Assembly (NCBI RefSeq): GCF_013409745.1 | Contig: NZ_JACCBH010000001.1 | Coordinates: 124,001-188,000 of the forward strand | Length of the DNA: 64,000 bases | Direction: 5' to 3' | Source of the DNA: Microbacterium pseudoresistens | GTDB lineage: Bacteria; Actinomycetota; Actinomycetes; Actinomycetales; Microbacteriaceae | Part shown: positions 45,064 to 57,400 of the stretch, piece by piece | How positions within the stretch are numbered: the first letter of the stretch is position 1 | Layout: every line of letters starts with the position of its first letter | Program-made: the position numbers and the translations under genes | The notes under the pieces: model-generated | What the model saw: the letters and a program-made list of their open reading frames with translations, nothing else | Databases searched by the model: none | What the model was told of the DNA's origin: nothing

Positions 45064-46359
45064 TCACCCGAGCGGCTTGACCTCGATCGCGCTCGGATCG
45101 TCTCCCGCGCGGACTGCGGCGAACGCCGTGTAGCCGTCGGCGGCGGCGCGCTCCAGCAGCGTCTTGAGGTTCTTCGGCCGCTTCTCCACGCGCACGCGCG
45201 CACCGTCGGCGATGAGAGCCGCCTTGTGCGCGAGCAGCTCGGGCGTGGGCACATCGGCATCGTGCACGAGGACGACGGCGGCGGCACCCGCATCCTCACG
45301 CTCGGCGACGAGGTCCACGATCCGCTCGAATCCGATCGAGAAGCCGACGGCGGGCACCTGCTGCCCGAGGAACCGCCCGATCATGCCGTCGTAGCGGCCG
45401 CCCCCGCCCAGTGAGTACCCGACCGACGGGTGGGCGAGCTCGAAGATGGTGCCCGTGTAGTAGCCCATGCCGCGCACGAGGAACGGGTCGAAGGCCAGCG
45501 GAACCGGATCGATGCCCTCCGCCGCGGGTCGCGCCGCGGCCACGGCCTCGCCGAGTCCCACCAGGTGCGCGACGATCTCGTCGGGAGCCCCCTCGGGCAG
45601 CGCGCGGCGGATCTGCGCCTCGCCGTACGGGTGGTAGATGGTCGTCTGCGGGCGGCGCAGGAACATCTCGAACGCGTCGACGGCCGTCGACGTCGCGCCG
45701 CGCTCGCGAAGCTCGGCGACGATCCCGTCGGGGCCGAGCTTGTCGAGCTTGTCGATCGTGATGAGCACACCAGGGCGCTCGTCATCGCCGAAACCGAAGG
45801 AGTCGAGCATCCACTCCAGCGCGCGGCGGTCGTTCACACGCACCGTGCCGCCCTCCAGACCCAGGGCGTCGACCGTGTCGAGCGAGGCGACGATGAGCTC
45901 GGCCTCGGCGCGGGCCGAGTCGTCGCCGATGATGTCGATGTCGCACTGCACGAACTGCCGGTACCGGCCCTTCTGCGGGCGCTCGGCACGCCACACGGGT
46001 CCGATCTGGATCGAACGGAACACCCCGGGCAGCTGCCCGCGGTTGCTCGCGTAGAAGCGGGCGAGCGGCACCGTGAGGTCGTAGCGCAGGCCGAGGTCGC
46101 TGAGCGCCGCCGGGTCGTCGGCACCCGCACGGATCGCCTCGGCGTCCAGTCCGCGGCGCAGCAGATTGTACGAGAGCTTCTCGTTGTCGCCGCCGATCCC
46201 CGCGTGCAGCCGCCCGTACTCCTCCACGACGGGCGTCTCGATCTCGTCGAAGCCGTGGGCGCGGTAGCGCTCGCGGATGACGGCGAGCACGCGCTCGCGA
46301 CGGGCCTTGTCAGCGGGGAGGAAGTCGCGCATTCCACGCGGCGGATTCACGGTTGCCAC
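45064..46359 (-). CDS. hisS: Histidine--tRNA ligase
   Basis: A 431-residue class II synthetase. Motif 2 is GPVWRAERPQKGRYRQFVQCDIDIIG, the histidine loop GMGYYTGTIFELAHP and SLGGGGRYDGMIGRF, motif 3 VGFSIGFERIVDLV; the anticodon-binding domain starts near ALVLVHDADVPTPELLAHKAALI. The FVQCDIDIIGDD motif 2 extension matches the branch closer to eukaryotic HisRS than the E. coli type, as in several actinobacteria. GTG 46359 start; no convincing ribosome site. Divergent from mazEF. Confidence 0.95.
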   Translation of the reverse strand: MATVNPPRGMRDFLPADKARRERVLAVIRERYRAHGFDEIETPVVEEYGRLHAGIGGDNEKLSYNLLRRGLDAEAIRAGADDPAALSDLGLRYDLTVPLARFYASNRGQLPGVFRSIQIGPVWRAERPQKGRYRQFVQCDIDIIGDDSARAEAELIVASLDTVDALGLEGGTVRVNDRRALEWMLDSFGFGDDERPGVLITIDKLDKLGPDGIVAELRERGATSTAVDAFEMFLRRPQTTIYHPYGEAQIRRALPEGAPDEIVAHLVGLGEAVAAARPAAEGIDPVPLAFDPFLVRGMGYYTGTIFELAHPSVGYSLGGGGRYDGMIGRFLGQQVPAVGFSIGFERIVDLVAEREDAGAAAVVLVHDADVPTPELLAHKAALIADGARVRVEKRPKNLKTLLERAAADGYTAFAAVRAGDDPSAIEVKPLG

Positions 46360-46398
46360 GCATCCATCTTCCCAGGTCTGATCGGTATCCCTTTCGGT

Positions 46399-46411
46399 AT
46401 ACTCAAAGTAT
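46399..46411. promoter_or_regulatory. Candidate mazE operator ATACT-N3-AGTAT
   Basis: A perfect interrupted palindrome overlapping the first bases of the mazE ATG at 46410. Two direct TCGGTAT repeats (46382 and 46394) lie just upstream. Fits toxin-antitoxin autorepression. Confidence 0.45.
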
Positions 46412-46646
46412 GACCATGACGACCATCAAGGTCTCGACCGAGCTGCGAGACCGGCTGAAAGAGCAGGCGAAAGCCGAGCACCGGACGATGGGCGAGCAAC
46501 TGGAGCATCTGGTCGGACAGCACGGCAGGGAACGCGACTTCGCGGCATTGCGCGAAGCGATGTCCCGCATGACGCCCGACGACTGGGCCGACTACCGCGA
46601 GGAGACGGCCTGGTGGGATGCCGTCTCGGCACCGGTCACGGATTGA
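46410..46646 (+). CDS. mazE: Ribbon-helix-helix antitoxin (MazE-like)
   Basis: A 78-residue antitoxin. TIKVSTELRDRLKEQAKAEHRTMGEQLEHLV is a ribbon-helix-helix DNA-binding fold; the remaining TPDDWADYREETAWWDAVSAPVTD is an acidic, aromatic-rich tail of the type that occupies the MazF active site. ATG 46410 (or the ATG two codons later) was preferred over an upstream frame extension. It ends eight bases before the toxin start. Confidence 0.87.
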   Translation: MTMTTIKVSTELRDRLKEQAKAEHRTMGEQLEHLVGQHGRERDFAALREAMSRMTPDDWADYREETAWWDAVSAPVTD

Positions 46647-46654
46647 GTGCGGCG

Positions 46655-46984
46655 ATGGCGAAGCTGAACTCGGGTGACATCGTCTGGATGTCGCCCGATG
46701 CGACGATCGGTCGCGAACAGCAAGGACGACGACCCGCCGTCATCGTCGCAGGCAATGAGTTCCTGACGCTTGTCGACTCGCTGGCACTCATCGTCCCTGT
46801 CACCTCACGCGGGCGCGGATGGCCCAATCACGTCCCGCTCCTCGAACTCCCCGGGCCGTCATGGGCGATGACGGAGCAGCTCCGCCTCGTCTCCCGGGAA
46901 CGCCTGCACGAGCATCTGGATGTGGTCGACGAACTCGCGATGCAACGCATCCAGCACTGGATACGGCGATTCCTCGACCTCTGA
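46655..46984 (+). CDS. mazF: MazF/PemK-family endoribonuclease toxin
   Basis: A 109-residue toxin. The PemK fold is read from GDIVWMSPDATIGREQQGRRPAVIVAGNEF (catalytic Arg region), LALIVPVTSRGRGWPNHVPL (catalytic Thr region) and AMTEQLRLVSRERLHEHLDVVDELAMQRIQ. MazF toxins cut mRNA at short motifs; the site here cannot be predicted. ATG 46655 begins the domain; an in-frame TTG at 46643 would overlap the antitoxin. Full length with no visible damage, so likely active. Confidence 0.9.
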   Translation: MAKLNSGDIVWMSPDATIGREQQGRRPAVIVAGNEFLTLVDSLALIVPVTSRGRGWPNHVPLLELPGPSWAMTEQLRLVSRERLHEHLDVVDELAMQRIQHWIRRFLDL

Positions 46985-47002
46985 GCGCGGAACAATGGAC
47001 GA

Positions 47003-47542
47003 ATGCCGCTGATCCTGCCCACCCCCGATCGCTTCGACGAGTGGGTCGAACTCATCGAGGAGTACGGCGGCCCGGATTCTCCTGAGCTTGCAGGATCCGG
47101 CTTCCACGGTAACCGTGAGCCACGCACCCCCGCGCTCACCGAGGACGGATACGCCGAGTGGCTGACGATGCTCGAGGAAGAGGCCGACGACTCCGTGCCG
47201 CTCCTGCCCGGAAGGGTCCACAGCTCGTCGTTCTGGATCGTGGATGATGCCGGAGCGTGGGTCGGATTCCTCGCCCTGCGGCGCTCCTTGAACGAGTTCT
47301 TGAGGGAGTACGGCGGACACATCGGATACTCGATCCGCCCCTCCCGGCGGCGCGAAGGGCACGCTGCGAGGGCACTGCGCGATGCTCTCGGCGAAGCATC
47401 CGCCCTGGGGATCGAGCGCGTGCTCATCACCTGCGACGAGGACAACATAGCCTCGGCGCGCACGATTCTCGCCAACGGCGGGATCTACGAGGACTCTCGC
47501 GGCGGGAAGCGTCGCTACTGGGTGGCCACAGGGCGCTCCTGA
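47003..47542 (+). CDS. GNAT N-acetyltransferase
   Basis: A 179-residue GNAT. The acetyl-CoA loop is IGYSIRPSRRREGHAARALRDALGEASALGIERVLITCDEDNIASARTILANGG (motifs A and B), preceded by FWIVDDAGAWVGFLALRRSLNEF. The YSIRPSxRxxGxA pattern is standard, and the HIGYSI and ANGG parts recall YjhQ/RimJ-like enzymes. AACAAT lies six bases before the ATG. It follows mazEF by 18 bases. Acceptor substrate unknown. Confidence 0.88.
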   Translation: MPLILPTPDRFDEWVELIEEYGGPDSPELAGSGFHGNREPRTPALTEDGYAEWLTMLEEEADDSVPLLPGRVHSSSFWIVDDAGAWVGFLALRRSLNEFLREYGGHIGYSIRPSRRREGHAARALRDALGEASALGIERVLITCDEDNIASARTILANGGIYEDSRGGKRRYWVATGRS

Positions 47543-47558
47543 CTGTCTGCGCCTCGGG

Positions 47559-48239
47559 TCAGCAGCCCTCGGCGGCGCGGACGTCGTCCTCCAGGCCGCG
47601 GAGGCGCTCGCGCAGGGCGCGCTCAGCGTCCCAGCCGTGTGCGCGGGCCTGGGCGACCAGGGCGAGGAGGGCGTCGCCGAGCTCGGCTTCGGAGATCGGC
47701 TCACCTCGTTTCGACTCACCGTCGGTTCGCGGGGCAGCCGGAGCATCGCCGAGGACGGGGGCGGCGCGACCGAGGAGCTTCTGCGCGAGGGCTAGAGCGG
47801 GCATGCTCCGGGGAACGCCGTCGAGCACGCTGCGGCGCTCTCGCTTCTCCGCCGCCTTCGCCGCGTTCCAGTGCACGAGCACCTCGTCCGGCGTGCGTGC
47901 CACGGCATCACCGAAGACGTGCGGATGCCGGCGCACCATCTTCTCGGTGAGCCCCCGCGCGACGTCGTCGATGTCGAACGGCTCGTCGGCATCCTGCGCG
48001 GCGATCGCGGCGTGGAACAGCACCTGCCAGAGCAGGTCGCCCAGTTCCTCCCGCAGCTCCGCACGGTCGCCGGTCTCGACGGCGTCGATCACCTCATGCG
48101 ACTCCTCGACGAGGTACGGCACGAGGTCCCGATGCGTGATGCGCTGCGACCAGGGGCACTCCTCCCGCACCCGGCCCATCGTCTCCGCCGCCGCGCGCAA
48201 CGCGTCATCCGATCCGCTCATCGTCTCCGCCGCGCTCAT
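47559..48239 (-). CDS. mazG: Nucleoside triphosphate pyrophosphohydrolase MazG
   Basis: A 226-residue house-cleaning NTPase that hydrolyses aberrant (d)NTPs to monophosphates. Motif PYLVEESHEVIDAVETGDRAELREELGDLLWQVLFHAAIAAQ holds the metal EExxE...EExxD sites; ENCPWSQRITHRDLV-type start RVREECPWSQRITH is typical. The second MazG half is degenerate, as in mycobacteria. ATG 48239 overlaps the nhaA stop by four bases; the frame upstream is antisense-like extension. Co-transcribed with nhaA. The mazEF pair 900 bases away is a separate locus despite the name. Confidence 0.93.
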   Translation of the reverse strand: MSAAETMSGSDDALRAAAETMGRVREECPWSQRITHRDLVPYLVEESHEVIDAVETGDRAELREELGDLLWQVLFHAAIAAQDADEPFDIDDVARGLTEKMVRRHPHVFGDAVARTPDEVLVHWNAAKAAEKRERRSVLDGVPRSMPALALAQKLLGRAAPVLGDAPAAPRTDGESKRGEPISEAELGDALLALVAQARAHGWDAERALRERLRGLEDDVRAAEGC

Positions 48240-49405
48240 TCGCTCGCCGCAGCGAGAGTGCGGTACCAGCGCGCCCGCAGCGACACCACCGCCGCCGCGA
48301 TCACGAGCGAAACCAGCGAGCCCACGAGCACGCCGAGGATGGCCTCGTCGCGCACGAGCGGATCGGCGGCGAAGGCGAGGTTGGCCAGCAGCAACGACAC
48401 CGTGAAGCCGATGCCGCCCAGCGCACCGGCGGCGAGCAGGTCGGCGAACGGCATCGCCGGGGCGCTGCCGCGCGGACGGATGCGCATCGCGAGCCAGCCG
48501 AACACCGAGATGCCCACGATCTTGCCCACCGGCAGGGCGATGACGATGCCCCAGAACGCGGGCGAGAGCTCGGAGGGAGACAGCGAGGGGATCACCACGA
48601 AGGCCGCGACGAAGGCGAAGATCGGCAGCACGAGTCCGTTCACCGCCGGTTCGAGGCCGTGCCGCACCCGCCCGGCCGGCACGGGCGACATGACCAGCCC
48701 GAGCAACACGCCGGCGATCGTCGCGTGCACCCCCGACACCGCGACCAGGCCCCAGCACACGACGCCGACGACCCCCATGGCGACGGCGATCCCGGCATGC
48801 CCCGACGCGTGCAGCCACCGGCTGAGCAGCCAGAACACGATCACGGCCACGAGGGCGAGCACGAGCGGCAGCACGCGCAGGTCGTGGGCGAACAGCACCG
48901 CGATGAAGACGATGCCGACGATGTCGTCGAGAATGGCGAGCGCCAGGAGGAACACGCGCACCGCGGCGGGAAGCCCCTTGCCGAACATCGCCAGCACACC
49001 GAGGGCGAAGGCGATGTCGGTCGCGGTGGGCACCGGCCAGCCGACCGCCGTATCGGCCGAGCGCCCCGCGACGAGCAGATAGACGATGATCGGCACGAGC
49101 ACTCCGCCGGTCGCCGCGATCGCGGGCTGCACGGCCTTGCCGAAGCTGTCGAGCTCGCCGTGGGTCAGCTCGTGGCGCAGTTCGATCGCGACCACGAGGA
49201 AGAAGAGCGCGAGAAGGCCGTCGGAGACCCAGTGCGCCACCGACAGATCCAATGCGGTGCCGGGGATCGCGATGTGCGCGTGCAGCACCTCGGCGATGGG
49301 ATCGTGTACGGGCATGTTGGCCAGCAGCAGGCCCAGCGCTGCCGCCAGGAGCAGCAGCAGGGCGGGGAACTGCTGGCCTCGCAGCGGGTTCGACGAGATG
49401 CGCAT
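48236..49405 (-). CDS. nhaA: Na+/H+ antiporter NhaA
   Basis: A 389-residue 12-helix antiporter exchanging cytoplasmic Na+ for external H+. The ion-binding pair is in ATDIAFALGVLAM and LALAILDDIVGIVFIAVLF (two Asp). LFFLVVAIELRHELTHGEL and GGIGFTVSLLLANLAFA are family hallmarks. Two ATGs compete: 49414 and 49405. TACGAT ends seven bases before 49405 and overlaps the 49414 codon, so 49405 (MRISSNPLRG) is preferred. Supports salt tolerance together with the ehu osmolyte importer. Confidence 0.93.
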   Translation of the reverse strand: MRISSNPLRGQQFPALLLLLAAALGLLLANMPVHDPIAEVLHAHIAIPGTALDLSVAHWVSDGLLALFFLVVAIELRHELTHGELDSFGKAVQPAIAATGGVLVPIIVYLLVAGRSADTAVGWPVPTATDIAFALGVLAMFGKGLPAAVRVFLLALAILDDIVGIVFIAVLFAHDLRVLPLVLALVAVIVFWLLSRWLHASGHAGIAVAMGVVGVVCWGLVAVSGVHATIAGVLLGLVMSPVPAGRVRHGLEPAVNGLVLPIFAFVAAFVVIPSLSPSELSPAFWGIVIALPVGKIVGISVFGWLAMRIRPRGSAPAMPFADLLAAGALGGIGFTVSLLLANLAFAADPLVRDEAILGVLVGSLVSLVIAAAVVSLRARWYRTLAAASE

Positions 49406-49412
49406 CCGTCTC

Positions 49413-49418
49413 ATCGTA
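49413..49418 (-). promoter_or_regulatory. Candidate -10 (TACGAT) of nhaA
   Basis: Minus-strand TACGAT with a seven-base spacer to ATG 49405; the upstream ATG lies partly inside it. Confidence 0.5.
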
Positions 49419-49468
49419 TTGCCGCCGTCGTCCGGTGCAACGCGGCAGGACGCCGACTCACCGCGGGC

Positions 49469-49474
49469 TACGCT
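49469..49474 (+). promoter_or_regulatory. Candidate -10 (TACGCT) of ppc
   Basis: TACGCT, spacer CGAACG, GTG 49481; no Shine-Dalgarno in the spacer. Confidence 0.6.
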
Positions 49475-49480
49475 CGAACG

Positions 49481-53689
<4,209 letters not shown>

Positions 53690-54286
53690 TCAGACCTCAC
53701 GGTCGTGGGCGTGGCGGGCCAGTGATCGCCCGTAGCGCTCGGTGAGCTGCACCATCACATCCGGGGTGTCGCGGTCGACGCCGAACACGTAGCCGGGGAA
53801 GTCGAGCTCGCGCTGTGCGGCCTCGATCTCCTCGTGCCGCTCGGGGGGCAGGATCCGCAGCGGCTCCCCGACCGCCACCCAGCCGATCGGCACCACCGCG
53901 TCCTCGGGAAGGATCGTACGCAGGTGCACGACGCCGTTGATCCGCACCTCGGCGCGGGCGCCGATCTGCGCGCCGTTGAACACGCGCGTGCCCGTGGCGA
54001 GGAACACCTCATCGCCCACCGTCGCCCCCGACACGGTGGCGCCAGGACCGATGAGCACATGGTCGCCGATGTGCACAGGGTTGGCGGCGCTCGCGCGCAC
54101 GATCGCGTTCTCCATGACGATGACGTTCTCGCCGACGGTGATCGGCCCGCCCTCCGCCGTGATGACGGCGCCGTGCAGCACCTGGCAGCCCGGCCCGATC
54201 TCGACGTCTCCGGAGACGACGGCGGAGGGGGCGATGACAGCGGTGTCGTCGATGCGGGGCCGAGCCCCGAGGTGCTCGTAGATCAT
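53690..54286 (-). CDS. Left-handed beta-helix (gamma-CA/acyltransferase-like) protein
   Basis: A 198-residue hexapeptide-repeat protein with regular [VIL]-G-x-x-x-x turns (VSGDVEIGPGCQVLHGAVIT, PITVGENVIVMENAIV, PVHIGDHVLIGPGATVSGATVGDEVFLATGTRVF). It looks like the YrdA/PaaY gamma-carbonic anhydrase family, but where active members have IGHGAVLHG this one reads IGPGATVSG, losing two zinc histidines. Carbonic anhydrase activity is therefore doubtful; acyltransferase or structural use remains possible. ATG 54286 stands six bases after TACGCT. Confidence 0.8.
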   Translation of the reverse strand: MIYEHLGARPRIDDTAVIAPSAVVSGDVEIGPGCQVLHGAVITAEGGPITVGENVIVMENAIVRASAANPVHIGDHVLIGPGATVSGATVGDEVFLATGTRVFNGAQIGARAEVRINGVVHLRTILPEDAVVPIGWVAVGEPLRILPPERHEEIEAAQRELDFPGYVFGVDRDTPDVMVQLTERYGRSLARHAHDREV

Positions 54287-54292
54287 GCCGCC

Positions 54293-54298
54293 AGCGTA
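54293..54298 (-). promoter_or_regulatory. Candidate -10 (TACGCT) of the hexapeptide gene
   Basis: Minus-strand TACGCT, spacer GGCGGC, ATG 54286. The same spacer precedes the AraC and 10517-11098 genes. Confidence 0.55.
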
Positions 54299-54318
54299 GC
54301 CCCGCAGGCATCACCGCT

Positions 54319-54398
54319 CGCCCGAGAACATGCGAACGCCCGAGAACAGGCGCCTGGCGCAGCAGAATGCCTGATGCCGGGCGTTCGCCTGTTCTCGG
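54319..54398. repeat. Direct-direct-inverted hairpin element beside mfd
   Basis: Two direct CGCCCGAGAACA units (54319 and 54337, period 18), then an inverted copy. 54322-54341 pairs 19 of 20 with 54379-54398 over a 37-base loop. It lies in the 119-base gap between the mfd stop and the hexapeptide gene start (both minus strand), so it may terminate mfd. Layout equals that of the elements flanking the DUF559 gene, with a different sequence. Confidence 0.75.
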
Positions 54399-54405
54399 AC
54401 GGACC

Positions 54406-57400
54406 TCAGGACGTGACCGGGTCCGCCGGAGCGGCCGCCGAGGCCGGGAACAGCGCCGTGAACAGCTGACCGACCCATTCCAGCAGCGCCGCGTCGTCCA
54501 CCGGCTCCACGCCCACGCCGAGATCGACGGACTGCGTCGGCATCGGCACGACCAGCGCCTCTCCCCCGCCGATGAGCTTCGCCTTCGGATACAACCGCTT
54601 CAGGCGCACCTGCATCGACTCCGCCAGGCGCGCAGGCGCCACGCGCAGGTTCGACCCCATCGCGACGACGTCGGTGAGCCCCGCCTTCGCCGCGCGCCGC
54701 CGCAGACGTGCGATGGAGACGAGACCCTCCACCTCCTCGGGAAGCTCCCCGTACCGGTCGATCAGCTCCTCCACGACGAGATCGATAGCATCGTCGGCCG
54801 CGGTCGCCGTCGCCGCGGACGAGAGCTTCTGGTATGCCTCCAGACGCAGGCGCTCGCTGTCGATGTAGAAATCCGGGATGCGCGCGTCGATGGGCAACTC
54901 CAGCCGCAGTTCCGCGCCCGTCTCGGTCGCCTCGCCGCGGAAGGTCGCCACGGCTTCACCGATCATCCGCAGGTACAGGTCGAACCCGACCCCGGCGATG
55001 TGTCCGGCCTGCTCGGCCCCGAGGAGGTTCCCCGCACCGCGCAGCTCGAGATCCTTCAACGCCACCTGCATGCCCGATCCGAGATCGTTGTTCACCGCGA
55101 TGGTCTGCAAACGGTCGGCGGCGGTCTCGGACAGGGGCTTGGCATCGTCGTAGAGGAAGTACGCGTAGGCGCGCTCGCGCCCGCGCCCCACGCGTCCGCG
55201 CAACTGGTGCAGCTGCGACAGGCCGTACCGATCGGCACGGTCGATGATGATCGTGTTGGCGTTGGAGATGTCGAGCCCGGTCTCGATGATGGTCGTCGAG
55301 ACGAGCACGTCGAACTTGCGCTCCCAGAAGTCGTCGACGACCTGCTCCAGCTGGTTCTCGCCCATCTGCCCGTGCGCGACGGCGATCCGCGCCTCCGGCA
55401 CGAGCTCGGCGAGCTCCGCGGCGACGCGCTGGATCGACTTCACACGATTGTGCACATAGAACACCTGACCTTCGCGGAGGATCTCGCGCCGGATCGCCGC
55501 GGCCACCTGCTTGTCGCTCTTGGCCCCCACGAACGAAAGGATCGGGTGGCGGTCCTCGGGCGGCGTCGCCAGGGTCGACATCTCGCGGATGCCGGTGACC
55601 GCCATCTCCAGCGTGCGCGGGATGGGGGTGGCGCTCATCGCGAGGATGTCGACGTTGGTCTTCAGCTTCTTCAGCGCATCCTTGTGCTCGACGCCGAAGC
55701 GCTGCTCCTCGTCGATGATCATGAGCCCGAGGTCTTTGAAGCGCACCCGCTCGGTGAGGATGCGATGCGTGCCGATGACCATGTCGATCGAGCCGTCCAG
55801 CAATCCCTCGACGACCTGTCGCGCCTCCTTGTCGGTCTGGAAGCGCGAGAGCGGGCGCACCTTGACGGGGAAGCCGGCGAAGCGCTCGGCGAAGGTCTCC
55901 ATGTGCTGCTTGACCAGCAGCGTCGTCGGCACGAGCATGGCGACCTGCTTGCCGTCCTGGATCGCCTTGAACGCCGCCCGCACGGCCACCTCGGTCTTGC
56001 CGAAGCCCACGTCGCCAGACAGCAGCCGGTCCATGGGGATCGCGCGCTCCATGTCGGCCTTGATCTCATCGATCGTCTGCAGCTGATCGGGGGTCTCGGC
56101 GAACGGGAACGCCTCTTCCAGCTCGCGCTGCCACGGAGTGTCGGCGCCGAACGCATATCCCTTGGCGGCCATGCGCGCCGAGTAGAGCTTGACGAGCTCG
56201 ACCGCGATGTCGCGCACGGCCTTGCGCGCCTTGCCCTTGGCCGCGGCCCAGTCGCTGCCGCCCATCTTCGACAGGGTCGGCGCCTCGCCGCCCACGTAGC
56301 GCGAGAGCAGATCGAGCTGATCGGTGGGCACGTACAGCTTGTCGCCGGGATAGCCGCGCTTGGAGGGCGCGTATTCGAGCACGAGGTAGTCGCGCGTGGT
56401 CTTCGTGGCGTTGCGGCCGCCGGTGGTGACCTCGCGCTGAGTCATCTCGACGAACCTCGCGATGCCGTGCGTGGAGTGCACGACGTGATCGCCGGGCTTG
56501 AGCTGCATGGGGTCGACGACGTTCTTGCGCCGCGAAGCCAGCTTCTTCACGACCCGCTGGTCGCCGCCGATGGTGCGCCCGTAGAACTCGTTCTCGGTGA
56601 GCACGGCCAGGCGCGCATCCGGAATCTGGAATCCGCCCTCGATGCTGCCGACCACGAGCGTGGCGACCCCGGCATCCGGCGCGGACTCGAGGTCGTCGAC
56701 GATCCGCGCGGCGATGCCCCGGTCCGACAGCACGTCTCGCGCGCGGTCGAGCAGGCCCGATCCGGAAGCGACGAGCACGACGCGCCAGCCCTCCGAGACC
56801 CGGGAGGAGACGAAGTCGACGGCGCCGTCGACGTTGCCGTGGAACGACGGGATGGCCGCAGCCGCCTCGCCATCGGCACCCTGCTCGACGAGCGCGTCGT
56901 CGGAGCCGGCGTCGAAGGCGCTGAGGCGCCACCACACGCCGTCGCGGACGTGCACGGCCTCGCGCAGCTCCGAGATCGCGAGGAAGTCGCCCTGCTGCAG
57001 ATCGATCGGGGCGGATGCGCCAGCGGTCGCTGCGCTCCACGCCGCGTCGAGGAACTCTCGGTTGGTCTCGCCCAGGCTCACCGCGCGCGCCGAGGAGCGC
57101 TCGGGGTCGACGAGGGCGACGGCCGCGCCTTCGGGCAGGCAGTCGGTCAGCGGCACCACGGGGCCGGCGACGACGGGCAGGATCGACTCCATCCCCTCCA
57201 CCGGGATGCCCTCGGCCATCTTCTGCAGCATGCCCGCGATGCCCGGATAGGCGTCGACGAGCTCGGCGGCCCGCGCACGCACCGCGGGGGTCAGCAGCAG
57301 CTCGCGGCTGGCCGGAAGGGAGACCTCGGCGACCTCGCCGGGCAGTGAGCGCTGATCGGCAACCGAGAAGGCACGGATCTGGTCGACCTCGTCGCCGAAG

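Noticed and set aside
46353..46409. Longer N-terminus for MazE
   Set aside because: Those codons run through the promoter/operator repeats and encode no part of the ribbon-helix-helix fold.
48659..49480. Upstream extension of ppc by 274 residues
   Set aside because: This part is antisense to nhaA and Arg/His-rich. GTG 49481 with its -10 gives the normal PEPC N-terminus.
54367..57348. A 993-residue plus-strand open frame
   Set aside because: It is antisense to mfd, whose catalytic motifs are complete; its translation is Arg/Asp/Gly-biased without family features, as expected for a GC-rich shadow frame.
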